Assembly (NCBI RefSeq): GCF_026262505.1
Contig: NC_067203.1
Location: 3,968,001-4,032,000, forward strand
DNA from: Trichomonas vaginalis G3
Taxonomy: Eukaryota; Parabasalia; Trichomonadida; Trichomonadidae
Direction of reading: 5' to 3'
DNA length: 64,000 bases
Shown here: positions 10,097-19,987 of the stretch, in pieces
How positions within the stretch are numbered: the first letter of the stretch is position 1
Layout: every line of letters starts with the position of its first letter
Notes under the pieces: generated by a model
Told to the model about the DNA's origin: nothing
Seen by the model: only the letters and a program-made list of their open reading frames with translations
Database searches by the model: none
Program-made: the position numbers and the translations under genes

Positions 10097-10345
10097 GTTC
10101 TGGAGATTTAGATCAGAAATTGCAAATTTTTCGAATAGATCTTTGGCTTTGACTGATATAAATAGATTTCACTTCACCATTTCTAAATAATTGAATTAAG
10201 ATCTAAAACAGATAGAATTATAATTCCTTTATTACAAAAGTTGCGAAAGTAGATTTTGTATTCATAAAAGTCGCCGGTTTTGTCTTCAATATTTTGTATT
10301 CTCATTTGTAGACTTCTTTCCATTCATGCCATGATAAATGTATTG
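10097..10345 (-). pseudogene. beta-helix gene fragment, unit 3
   Basis: Near-identical to 6,986-7,258 except for a gap of some 25 bp near 10,290. It is a decayed 5' half of the beta-helix gene, no open frame. The downstream hairpin of unit 2 (7,401-7,472) is present here only as its left arm (10,497-10,540). Confidence 0.7.
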
Positions 10346-10654
10346 AATTAAAGATTTTAAATATATAACATTAGTATTGTTCCAATTTTGAAATCAAAAG
10401 AACCAGATCATTTTCAAATTCCTTGTTTTATCAAACAAAAAATAACATGGAGAATACATTTATTTGGGAAACGAATTTAAATATTTAAGATTTTTCATAT
10501 TTCTTCGGACTATTTCAGAGAATTGAACTCAAGCTCAATGATTAGCTCGATTTTAACGGAACCTTAAAATCGATGATTGAAAAGTCTAGACAGGCTTCCA
10601 TTTCATTGTATTTTATCAATTGCTATCCACTATTTGCATTAGTGTCAGAAATTT

Positions 10655-11896
10655 GTGAGTTTAGGGTTAAAAGTCAAAACTTTATCTCTGAGTCAAAAAT
10701 TTACATATATCAACTATGAACCGAACTATATACAAATTGGAGATGGACAAAATTCCTGCATATCGGGTATAGAAGGGGCTTTTGAAGTTCCAGCACAAGT
10801 TGATTCCAAAGATGTTGTTTCAATTGGTGACTATGCATTTTATCAATGCAAAATTACTAGTATCAAACTACCTGATACGATTTTATATATTGGTGCCTAT
10901 GCATTTCAAAAATATAAACTAACTGAATTTATTTGTCCAAAAAATGTCATTGAAGTCAGACAATATGCATTTAGTGATTCATTATGTTTATTTGTTGATT
11001 TTAGTCAAACTAAACTCAAAAAATTCACTAATGATCAACACTTTGCTGGTTGTAAAATCGAAAATATTCTTCTCCCAGATAGTTTAGAAGCTATTGCAGA
11101 TCATATGTTTTTCTGGTCAAATATTAGAAACATAACAATTCCGAGATCATGTAAAGCAATTTATAACGGAGCATTTATATGTTGTGTGTATTTAGAAGAA
11201 TTTTTTTCAGAAAGTCCTGAATTCATTGTCAATAATAAAGTTCTTTACAGCAAAGATTATAAATTTTTGCTTGGTTATCCATGCAATTGTAACATAGAGT
11301 TACTTCCAACTGTCATAGGTATTTCAGAAACCAAAGGTTTTTCTGGTACTTCTTTTGTCAATATCACTATAAATTTCCCTCTTAAGACGATTTTAAGTTA
11401 TGCATTTAGATGTTGCCCTAATCTTGAATACATTGATCTGAGTTGTACAAAAGTTACTGCAATTTATAATGCAATATTTTATGAATCAAGAAAATTAAAA
11501 ACAGTGATATTACCTCCGCTGCTAAGAAGTATTGATATATATTGTTTCTGCCGTACAAATATCATTGAGCTCATCATTCCTCCTGGTGTTTCTTATATAG
11601 TGCCGAATGCTTTTCAAGAAACTCAAATAACTGATATATATTATTGTGGAACGAATACTTTTGGTTCTACTTCTTTGGCTAGAACAGATGTAAAAATCCA
11701 TGTTTCAGAATATTTCTCCAAATCAGCAACTAAATTTTTAGGTTGTCCGATTGTTGATAGAACATTTACATGTCCAGATTATCTATGTCTTAATTTGATC
11801 GATCAATCATTTATGGATTGCCCATCAATGAATAGTTGTATCTATAGTCATTTTTATCCAAGTATTTTGTTATATACTGTAATGATTGTAATGTAA
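10655..11896 (+). CDS. BspA-like leucine-rich-repeat protein, copy 3
   Basis: A 413-codon open frame with the same LRR_5 repeat layout as copies 1 and 2 and the same C-terminus, which is Cys-rich (TCPDYLCLNL, DCPSMNSC) and ends in a short hydrophobic tail. The frame begins at a GTG; no in-frame ATG occurs near the N-terminus. The 3' flank (to about 12,000) matches that of copy 1, so copies 1 and 3 keep the ancestral downstream sequence while copy 2 has a shortened flank. Likely a surface-family member or a recently silenced copy. Confidence 0.65.
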   Translation: MSLGLKVKTLSLSQKFTYINYEPNYIQIGDGQNSCISGIEGAFEVPAQVDSKDVVSIGDYAFYQCKITSIKLPDTILYIGAYAFQKYKLTEFICPKNVIEVRQYAFSDSLCLFVDFSQTKLKKFTNDQHFAGCKIENILLPDSLEAIADHMFFWSNIRNITIPRSCKAIYNGAFICCVYLEEFFSESPEFIVNNKVLYSKDYKFLLGYPCNCNIELLPTVIGISETKGFSGTSFVNITINFPLKTILSYAFRCCPNLEYIDLSCTKVTAIYNAIFYESRKLKTVILPPLLRSIDIYCFCRTNIIELIIPPGVSYIVPNAFQETQITDIYYCGTNTFGSTSLARTDVKIHVSEYFSKSATKFLGCPIVDRTFTCPDYLCLNLIDQSFMDCPSMNSCIYSHFYPSILLYTVMIVM

Positions 11897-12134
11897 AATG
11901 AAAAGTTATATTTATAAATTGTATTTTTATTTGAGACCTGGTTTCGGATGTTTCAAATTTCCAGCTATGAGTATTCAAGATTCCAATTGAGAAAATATCT
12001 GTAAAAATCATTAAGATCAATAAAATCTAGTAAATTATGTACTTTTGATCTTTGAAAATACTATCTTGATAGTTTTATATACTAACAAACAAATATTTTT
12101 ATTTATTTTCTATACAAATAAACAACTAATATTA

Positions 12135-15100
12135 TTAATGCATTTTTTCAGTATTTTCAGTGTTTGAAGGAGTTACAACAGCATTTACCAATTTTTGTCT
12201 TTCATTTGCTGCTTTGATCTTGTCAGCGACATTTGGACTCAGTACACCTCTAATAGCTAATTTCTTTTCTTCGTCAGTTATTCCTTCATTGTTAAGGACT
12301 TCCAAAGTCTTTTCATATGTGAATGGGTAGTTAAATGGTTTCTCTTCATCTTTTCCTGAAACATCAAAACTTGCTTCACTTGTATTGTGTATTCTTGGTC
12401 TCAGTCTTGGTCTTACAACAGGCAATCTCAGAGTTTTGAGGATATCTGATGGATTTTCATCAACAAGAGAAAGAGCTCCCAAAACAGACATCAATTGTTT
12501 GGATTCGATTTCTTTCCACATTCTCTTATTTGCTTCCAATCTGGATATTGATTTCTGAGTGTTTTGAAGGAGATTCGACAAATGTTTCGTGAGTTTATCA
12601 TCTGTAGATTTCTCAAGTGCAACTTTAGCTTTATCAAGCATTTGTCTCTTTCTCTTTTGCTCTGTAACAATTCTTTGCATCTCGTTTTGAGCATTCTTTA
12701 TACGTCCGAGAGTTGTTGTTGCTGGCTTTGCAGCTCTCTTGAGTCTGTCTATTTCTTTCCTCATCGAATTTGCTTCGTCATTTCTTTGGTCGAGTTCTTG
12801 CAAAGCAATATCAAATCTCTGTCTCAAACTATCATATTTGATACTTGTTTTACGTGTTGTTTCATCGGATCTCAACATATCCAATTTAACTCTTTGAAGT
12901 TCTTTCTGGAGATCTGACAACTTCGCATTGAGTTCGTCAATTGTCTTATCTTTCTCATCGAGTTCGTTTTGTTGTCTTGCATTCTTTTCTCTGAGTTTTG
13001 AAATGATGATTTGGATTTCGCTTAAATCTCCTTTTTCATTTGATTCCGGTTCCGCTTTCTTTCTTTCAGCCCATGTTTCTCTTTGAACAGGGATGATGAT
13101 TGGAAGTCGAGGACTGTTCATTGTTGTCTTTGGCAGTTCGTACTGTATACGCGTGATCTTTACCGCGTCAACATCATCATCAAATTCGTGGCCAGGACGA
13201 GGCGGAGTTGTCGTAATTGTCTGGAAAAGAGGGACAGGAACTCTCCTGTAATTATTTACAGTTGGAGGAGGAGATTGTCCTTTAGGAGATGTAGGCATCG
13301 TCTGAGGAACTTGGTTTCCAAGCTTGTAATTATCAATTATTGGCTCCAAAACAAGAGGTTTTGCATTAACAAACGGAGATTTCGTGAAATTCTTAACTGC
13401 AGGACGATATCTTTGTGGTTGATTTCCTTGTTTCATGTGGTTTCCATTTGTTGGAGCATCTCCGATTGCGAGCTTTGAGTTGTCTGTTGTTATTGCATGG
13501 CGTTGGATAGAAGTCATAGGTCTTGGTTTGTTCTTCTGTTGTGGTTTCTTTGGCTCGATAACTTGAGGAAGTTTTGTCTTTGATTTTCTCGACCAAATCG
13601 GGTCATGAACTTTTCCTACAGCTTGGTTTCCGAAATCTTTGATGTTTACAAGATCTGATTCTCTTGTTGATTCAGCGATTTCTGCGCTAAACTCATCTTT
13701 ATCTTCTTCATTTGACATATCAACCCATTGTTCATTGGAATTATAAAGGGAATAATCATCAGATTCATCAGCGAGGCTTATATTTTCAGAGTTCTCTTCT
13801 GTCTTAGGAGTATTGTTGTTTGTTGTTGAAGGAGTTTCAATTAACTGTTCTTCTTTTTGTTGTGGCTTTTCTTCTGGTTTTTCTTCAACTTTTGGAGGAG
13901 TTTCTTGTTTTGGTTCTTCTTTAATTTCTTCCTTCTTTGGCTCTTGAGGGATTTCAAGAGGAGGAACTTCCTTTGGAACTTCTTTTTGTTGTTGTGGTTC
14001 ATTGACATCTGGTTGTGGTTTCTTTCTCACGAGTTTAAATGTTGTTTGCGTTCCAACCATTGTGTGAGGAACCTTCGATCTGAAATAGTGTCCGAAAGAG
14101 TACTTGATCTGTAGATCTTCAAGTTCGTTCTTTACTTGACCTATTTCTTTCTTCTGGTTTCTAATTGTGTCTTCTAATTCTTTGATTTTCGTTAAAAGTT
14201 TCTCATTGTTTCCTATTGCTTCTTCAAGTTGTAATCTGTTCTTCATTCCTAATTGTTCATTGGCCAGTTTCTCAGCTTTCATTGTTTCCAAGTCGCTTTC
14301 GTGGAAAAGAGCTTGTTCATCTTGTTTTCTGACTTGTTTTTCAAGTGCTTCTTTCTCTTGAAGCAAATTTTCATATCTTTCTGTATCTTGTCTCATTGCT
14401 TCTTCTTTTGCGGAAATCTGGTCTTCCAACTCAATAACTTTGTTCTTCTGCATGTCTCTGTCAGCTCTCATTGTGTCAACCATAGATTGCAATGTGATAA
14501 TTTCACTTCTGATTGCTGTAACAGTGTCTACAGGTGATGCAGGGTTATCAACATGATGCAAAAGTTCTTTTAATGTTGCAATTTGTGTTTGGTACATTGA
14601 TATTGTGCTTGAATTAGTTTCTCTCTCTTCATCAAGTCTTGTCTTGAGTTTGGCGTAATTCTGAGTTAATGTCATGTTCTTTTGCTGTTCGTTTTCTAAG
14701 TTTTGTTTCATTTCTTCCAAATCTTTTGTCATTTTTCCGAGTTTGTCTTTCAACTCAGGAGAAACAGAAGTATTCTCAGAAACAGTTGGAGACATCTGTG
14801 GAGAAACAACTGGTTTCAATCCTGCAATCAGATTCTGAACAGAAATTCTAATTCCGTCAATTGTTTCTTGCTGAACTTTTTCATCATTTTTAATCTTTTC
14901 TTCAGTCATATCGAGTTGTTTTGTTAATCTATGATATAACAGTTCATCATTTTCACTTAGATTAACTTCTAAAGTATTTACCATTTCAAGAGCAGTCCTG
15001 ATCTTCTCAATTACCGTGAATTGGTCGGATTTTTCTTGACCACTTTGATACAAAGATTGTAATTCTTTTTGTGACTTATCAATTTCTTGTTGCAAAATTG

Positions 15101-18100
15101 CTTTTGCAGCATTCATCGAGTCATTTGATAATGACTGAGCTTTCTTCTTCGATTGTCTAAGAACAGTTAACAACTGATGTTGCAATAAGTTAAATTCATC
15201 AAGTTGATCTGTGTTCTTTTGAATGTTTTTGTAGGATTCTTTCATTTGAGAAATGAAAGATGTTTGTGCATCATTTATTGTTCCTGTGGCCATCATAAAT
15301 GACTCATAAGCTGAGCAATCACTTCTCAATGTTTCTCCAATTTCTTCTTCGTTCTTTCTGTATTCATTTATGAATCTCATGTTTGCGGCCATTAATTGGA
15401 TTGATTTCGTAAATGGATCATCGACATCGGACATTTCATTGGAAAGATCAACTTTGATCTTTGTAATATTCGCTCTTTGGTTAGGATCCCTTGCTTTCTT
15501 CTCTTGTTTAGGTTTCTCTTCTGGTTTTAGTGTCACTTTTTGTGGAGATTGTTGAACTTTTTGAGGAGTTTGTTGTTGTAACTGGAAATTCGTTTCTGTT
15601 GAGGCTCTTTGAGATGGCAAAAGAGATGATTGTGAAGCTTCTCTTTCTCTCAACCTGTTTTCATTCTGAGAGACGATTCTATAAGCAGCTTCAAGTTTTT
15701 TTAATTGGCTTGTCAATGACTCTATTTCTTGTTTGTTTGCAGCCAATTGTATGTCTCTTGATGCAATTTCTTTTGCGTTTCTTTCGCGTTCAGCAACAAG
15801 TTCAGGATCTATCCAGACAATTTTAGAATTGATGTCCATTTGTCTCTCGAAAGCATCATTCAAAATATAGTTAGGAACTAAACTGAGAGAAACAGAAATT
15901 CCTGGAATGTAGATCGAATCAAATGATGCAATATCTCTATCACCATTATATCTGATGATTCTTGCTGCTGCTTGTTGTGTCATGGAAACAATTCTCTGCA
16001 TAACACCGTAATGGACTGAATCAGAGATATATAATTGAGGTCTTTCGATCTTAACACTCTTCCTACTTCTTGTGGAACGAACAGAAATATATTTCTCTGA
16101 TTCTTCGCTTTCTTCTTCAACGTGAACTGATTTGGCAGATCTGGCGGATTTTTGTAAGAAAACAGGATTATTTATATACATCAATTCTGGTTTCTGCCAT
16201 TTATCTGTTAGATCAGGAGCTTCGTCAAAGACAGGAATGATCTGCATTGTATATCTTGGAACTTTATCAATCTGTTTGAAGATCGATCTTTCCAAAGAAA
16301 TCGAAGGAGGAATAGAAATAGTTGCCCGACCATTTAATTTTGTGGCTTCTTTGATGTCACTTGCTCTTGCAACTGTTTTAATCGTAAGAGTTCTTCCACT
16401 GTTCTTCGGTGATGTTGCAGATGAATTTTCACCTGATTTTTGTACATCACTCTTTATATAAGGCATTTTGAGGGTTGGTCTAGCCTTGATTTGAACAGTG
16501 TGTCCTCCATTTAATTGTGGCAAAACAGGAGTAGATCTAACAGGAGCAATTCCATCTCCAGTCTTTATTAATGAAAGACTGTTATTTTGGGAGCTGTTGA
16601 GGGATTGATGGACATTCTGGACTTCTTCGAGATATAAAGTAATTGGCTTCAATATGTTTTGATTGCTGATTACTTCGTCATCTTCGTTTTGACTCAAATT
16701 GAACATTTCAAATGTTTGAGAAGGTTCAATTGATTTCGGCTGGTTTTGAAGAGAAGCTCCAGAGAAAATGAATTGAGGAGTTGACCTCATTAAACTGAAA
16801 TTATGTGGTTTCAATGTTATTGGCTCTTCACTCAATGGTGGTTCTTCGAATTCGAATTTATCTTCTTCTTCCTCTTCTTCAACTTTTTCTTCTTCATTTT
16901 GAGGTAAAACAATTGAAACAGGTTCTTGAATAACTGTCTCAAGTTTAGGCTTTTCTTCCTCTTCTTTATTAGGTTCTTCGATTTTGAGTTCTAATTTCGG
17001 TTTTTCTGTTTCATTTTCTGTCACTTTTTCTGTTTCATTTTCTGTCACTTTTTCTTCATCTTTTTTGACTTCTTCTTTTTGTTGAATTGGGATTTCAGGA
17101 AGAGAAGGTTTTTGGTTAAGAATTGCAGGTTTCCTTTGTTTCTTCATCTTCGGAGGTAAAGTGAATATTACACAAGAATCTTTCTTACCTAAAAATGCAG
17201 TTCTCATTTCCATTTCTTGTTTATAATGTTCAATCAACGCGTCTTTAACCATGATTTCTTGTTTGAGATTATCTTCCAAGTCTTTCATTGCTTTTGCTTG
17301 TGCTTGCTGATCTCCTTTCTGCATTGACTCGTAGTATTTCAGACGAGTTTTAAGAGCTTCAAGTTCTTCAGCACCTGTTGAATCCATGCCTATTTTCTGG
17401 AGTAAATCATCTCTTTCGTTTTTAAGTTTTGTGATGTTTTCTGTCAAAATTCTCATTCTTTCATTCGCTTCGTTAAGAGAAACAACTTCTTCAGATGTTT
17501 TATCATTTTCTTCCAATTGATCATTCATTGTTTGAACTGTGTTAGAGATTTGATCCAATGCTTGTGCCAATGTAAGTGTTTCTTCGCCATCAGCAACTAT
17601 TTTTGCTATTGTTTCTTGTAATTTTAGCAGCATTCTTCTGATGTCAATTTGGTTTTTAATCGTCATTGAGTCAATTTTATTTTCATAGAAATTCTTTTGT
17701 TTTTCAAGTGCCCATTTGTTTTGAGATTCCAAATCATCCTGTAGTGTTTTGACTTTCTGGTTGTAGCTCTCCATGATCCTCTTGAGTTCAGCTGGATCAG
17801 CACGAGGGATAATTGCTGTAAACATGCTTTTTTGCTTGTCTTCTTGTGGAGTTTCTAATCCATACCTTGCTCTGATGTTTCCAAGTTCTAATTCTTGTTC
17901 TTTTACTTTAGTTTGGAGCTTGGAGTTCTCTGATTCAAGGATCTTCATGTCATCTGAGTACTTCTTGGTCTCTTCTAATAGTTTCTTTTGATATCCATCA
18001 TCTAATTCAATCCTCATTTTGGAAATTTCGTAATCCAAAGATTGCTGGGTATTAAGAATCTCTGTTTCATGATTTTGATTGATGATTCTGATCCTGTTTT

Positions 18101-19634
18101 GGAACTGTCTTTGTTCTAATGACAGTTTTCCACTCCATGATCGAATCATTGTTTCCATATTCTCATCATACTTCTTCTTTTGCTCAGCAAGCTTCTTCTC
18201 GTATTCATCTATGATGGATTTAAGAAAGTTTGAGTTATCTATGGCTTTGTCTTTCTCAGATAATTGTTCAATTAATTTTGATCTCTCGTTTGCGTACTTT
18301 TGACGTAGCATAACTGCTTGGTCATCTAATGCTTGCCTTGCTTTGATTAATTGGTCCCTTAAATCATCTTTTAATTTCATAATTTGGGTCAAATAATTTT
18401 CTCTTTCAGATTCTGCCAATCCTGAGTCTTTTGATGGTGAAGATGGTCTTGGAGATTTGGATTTCGCTTGTTCGACTTCTAAAAGGTTGATATATTTCTT
18501 TGTATCGGCTTGGGATTGCAAAAGTTGCTGATTTAACTCATCAATTTGTTTTTGCAATAAAGCGGAGTTGCCTTTCTCTTCTTCGGTCTCATTACGTGAT
18601 TTCCTGAGATCTTTGTCCAATTGGTTCAACCTTTCTTCCAGATTCTTGCATTTCGCTTCAATTTCGAGTTGTTTGTTCAAAGCATCAGCTTCTCGTTCGA
18701 GATTCTGTGATTTCTCATATGAGCTTATCGAAGGAACTCTATGTAATGCTTGAGCAGCCCTTTGTTGCTCTGATTCTTGTAATTGAGCTTTTAATTGAGT
18801 AATTTGAGAGCGAGCTTGTTCAAGTTGTTTAACAGTATTTTCTAGAATCTTCATATTTTGCTTCATTTCATCAATATCTGCCTTTTCTTGCTTCTTTTTG
18901 TTATTTTTCGCTGTAATTTCCTTTTGAAGTTCTTCGTTTGTTTCTTTCAGCTTAGCAATATCCATATCTCTCTTTACAATGATTCGTTTGAAGTCAGTAA
19001 CATGCCTCATCCAGAATCCAGTTACATCATGATGTAATGTCGAAGCTTTTTCAGCTCTTTCGATATTTTCGGCAAATATCTTTTCTAAACTTTCTAAAAA
19101 TACATGAGGATCAGGCGCTCCTTCATGACTTTTTGCTTCATCGGATAAGAAAGATGTATTTCCGCGTAATTGATAAAAAGCGTTCTTTAAAGACTCAAGA
19201 AGTTGAGTCTGTGTATCTCCTACTTGATTTAATTCATTAAGGAATTGAACAACAGACGTTTTTTGGTTGCTAAAAAGATTTGGTAAGTCTTCGAGTGTTA
19301 ATTCATCGGCAGAAACGTTCTCATCTGATATTTTTTGTATTTGGAATACAGCTTCGCGATCTAATTCTTCAAATTTATCGATTAAATTTGTAATTTTTGA
19401 AGATGCTTCAGACATTTGAGATTTGTTTTGTGCTCGTTTATTTTCTTCATCCAATGTGATTTCAGTTGAAACATTTTTACTCTTCTCTAAATCCTTCCAG
19501 ATGTCTTCTTCTTTATTTTCGTTATAATACCATCCTGACGGTAATTTGTCTTTTGGCATTTCCTGAACATCCTTGCTTGCAATGAGGGGTCGCAGGCGTG
19601 CTAGGCCCGTTTTAGTTGAGGCCCCTTTTTGCAT
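12135..19634 (-). CDS. giant coiled-coil cytoskeletal-type protein, 2,499 aa
   Basis: A single uninterrupted frame of 2,499 residues. Long heptad-rich coiled coils occur at roughly 220-820, 1,240-1,340, 1,420-1,870 and 2,250-2,400. They are separated by a Glu/Lys/Pro-rich low-complexity part (about 850-960), a Ser/Thr-rich disordered part (about 960-1,200) and a second Pro/Glu/Gln-rich disordered part (about 1,900-2,250). No motor, kinase or membrane domain is visible. The length and layout resemble centrosomal, basal-body or striated-fibre scaffolds, which trichomonads have in number for their mastigont skeleton, but no named family is recognisable. The start is the ATG at 19634: a TCATTG initiator lies 22-30 bases upstream. 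Highly expressed-style codons and even composition argue for a real gene. Confidence 0.85.
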   Translation of the reverse strand: MQKGASTKTGLARLRPLIASKDVQEMPKDKLPSGWYYNENKEEDIWKDLEKSKNVSTEITLDEENKRAQNKSQMSEASSKITNLIDKFEELDREAVFQIQKISDENVSADELTLEDLPNLFSNQKTSVVQFLNELNQVGDTQTQLLESLKNAFYQLRGNTSFLSDEAKSHEGAPDPHVFLESLEKIFAENIERAEKASTLHHDVTGFWMRHVTDFKRIIVKRDMDIAKLKETNEELQKEITAKNNKKKQEKADIDEMKQNMKILENTVKQLEQARSQITQLKAQLQESEQQRAAQALHRVPSISSYEKSQNLEREADALNKQLEIEAKCKNLEERLNQLDKDLRKSRNETEEEKGNSALLQKQIDELNQQLLQSQADTKKYINLLEVEQAKSKSPRPSSPSKDSGLAESERENYLTQIMKLKDDLRDQLIKARQALDDQAVMLRQKYANERSKLIEQLSEKDKAIDNSNFLKSIIDEYEKKLAEQKKKYDENMETMIRSWSGKLSLEQRQFQNRIRIINQNHETEILNTQQSLDYEISKMRIELDDGYQKKLLEETKKYSDDMKILESENSKLQTKVKEQELELGNIRARYGLETPQEDKQKSMFTAIIPRADPAELKRIMESYNQKVKTLQDDLESQNKWALEKQKNFYENKIDSMTIKNQIDIRRMLLKLQETIAKIVADGEETLTLAQALDQISNTVQTMNDQLEENDKTSEEVVSLNEANERMRILTENITKLKNERDDLLQKIGMDSTGAEELEALKTRLKYYESMQKGDQQAQAKAMKDLEDNLKQEIMVKDALIEHYKQEMEMRTAFLGKKDSCVIFTLPPKMKKQRKPAILNQKPSLPEIPIQQKEEVKKDEEKVTENETEKVTENETEKPKLELKIEEPNKEEEEKPKLETVIQEPVSIVLPQNEEEKVEEEEEEDKFEFEEPPLSEEPITLKPHNFSLMRSTPQFIFSGASLQNQPKSIEPSQTFEMFNLSQNEDDEVISNQNILKPITLYLEEVQNVHQSLNSSQNNSLSLIKTGDGIAPVRSTPVLPQLNGGHTVQIKARPTLKMPYIKSDVQKSGENSSATSPKNSGRTLTIKTVARASDIKEATKLNGRATISIPPSISLERSIFKQIDKVPRYTMQIIPVFDEAPDLTDKWQKPELMYINNPVFLQKSARSAKSVHVEEESEESEKYISVRSTRSRKSVKIERPQLYISDSVHYGVMQRIVSMTQQAAARIIRYNGDRDIASFDSIYIPGISVSLSLVPNYILNDAFERQMDINSKIVWIDPELVAERERNAKEIASRDIQLAANKQEIESLTSQLKKLEAAYRIVSQNENRLREREASQSSLLPSQRASTETNFQLQQQTPQKVQQSPQKVTLKPEEKPKQEKKARDPNQRANITKIKVDLSNEMSDVDDPFTKSIQLMAANMRFINEYRKNEEEIGETLRSDCSAYESFMMATGTINDAQTSFISQMKESYKNIQKNTDQLDEFNLLQHQLLTVLRQSKKKAQSLSNDSMNAAKAILQQEIDKSQKELQSLYQSGQEKSDQFTVIEKIRTALEMVNTLEVNLSENDELLYHRLTKQLDMTEEKIKNDEKVQQETIDGIRISVQNLIAGLKPVVSPQMSPTVSENTSVSPELKDKLGKMTKDLEEMKQNLENEQQKNMTLTQNYAKLKTRLDEERETNSSTISMYQTQIATLKELLHHVDNPASPVDTVTAIRSEIITLQSMVDTMRADRDMQKNKVIELEDQISAKEEAMRQDTERYENLLQEKEALEKQVRKQDEQALFHESDLETMKAEKLANEQLGMKNRLQLEEAIGNNEKLLTKIKELEDTIRNQKKEIGQVKNELEDLQIKYSFGHYFRSKVPHTMVGTQTTFKLVRKKPQPDVNEPQQQKEVPKEVPPLEIPQEPKKEEIKEEPKQETPPKVEEKPEEKPQQKEEQLIETPSTTNNNTPKTEENSENISLADESDDYSLYNSNEQWVDMSNEEDKDEFSAEIAESTRESDLVNIKDFGNQAVGKVHDPIWSRKSKTKLPQVIEPKKPQQKNKPRPMTSIQRHAITTDNSKLAIGDAPTNGNHMKQGNQPQRYRPAVKNFTKSPFVNAKPLVLEPIIDNYKLGNQVPQTMPTSPKGQSPPPTVNNYRRVPVPLFQTITTTPPRPGHEFDDDVDAVKITRIQYELPKTTMNSPRLPIIIPVQRETWAERKKAEPESNEKGDLSEIQIIISKLREKNARQQNELDEKDKTIDELNAKLSDLQKELQRVKLDMLRSDETTRKTSIKYDSLRQRFDIALQELDQRNDEANSMRKEIDRLKRAAKPATTTLGRIKNAQNEMQRIVTEQKRKRQMLDKAKVALEKSTDDKLTKHLSNLLQNTQKSISRLEANKRMWKEIESKQLMSVLGALSLVDENPSDILKTLRLPVVRPRLRPRIHNTSEASFDVSGKDEEKPFNYPFTYEKTLEVLNNEGITDEEKKLAIRGVLSPNVADKIKAANERQKLVNAVVTPSNTENTEKMH

Positions 19635-19655
19635 TCGAATTTTTCGAAAATTTTA

Positions 19656-19663
19656 GACAATGA
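19656..19663 (-). promoter_or_regulatory. initiator element of giant coiled-coil gene
   Basis: On the minus strand this reads TCATTGTC, fitting the trichomonad initiator consensus TCA-Y-(T/A), about 22 bases before the ATG, the usual short spacing in this group. Confidence 0.5.
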
Positions 19664-19987
19664 TGAAAAAAACGTTCATGAAATTTTAGCTCAATTATTT
19701 TAAATATTTGAGCTTCGGATGCAAAAGTTAATAAAAATGTGATAGTGATTGGACAGAAGTAAACATCTGAAAAAATCAATGAAAGATTTGTTAACTTTTT
19801 GGCTCATGCTCATGTAAATGACAAGATAAATAATAAACTAGTCTAATACTAAATGCAAAACCGTATTGGAACCTTAATAATTCCATTGAATAAACAATTT
19901 TTGCATTTCAATTTGTAAAATTAGCAATACTTAAAGAATATAATCTATAAACACAAATAACAACAGATTTTTTATGAAATAATTTTA

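Noticed and set aside
12491-19240. Many 60-130 codon frames antisense to or shifted within the giant coiled-coil gene
   Set aside because: They mirror its repetitive Glu/Lys/Gln codons, lack their own features and are shadows.
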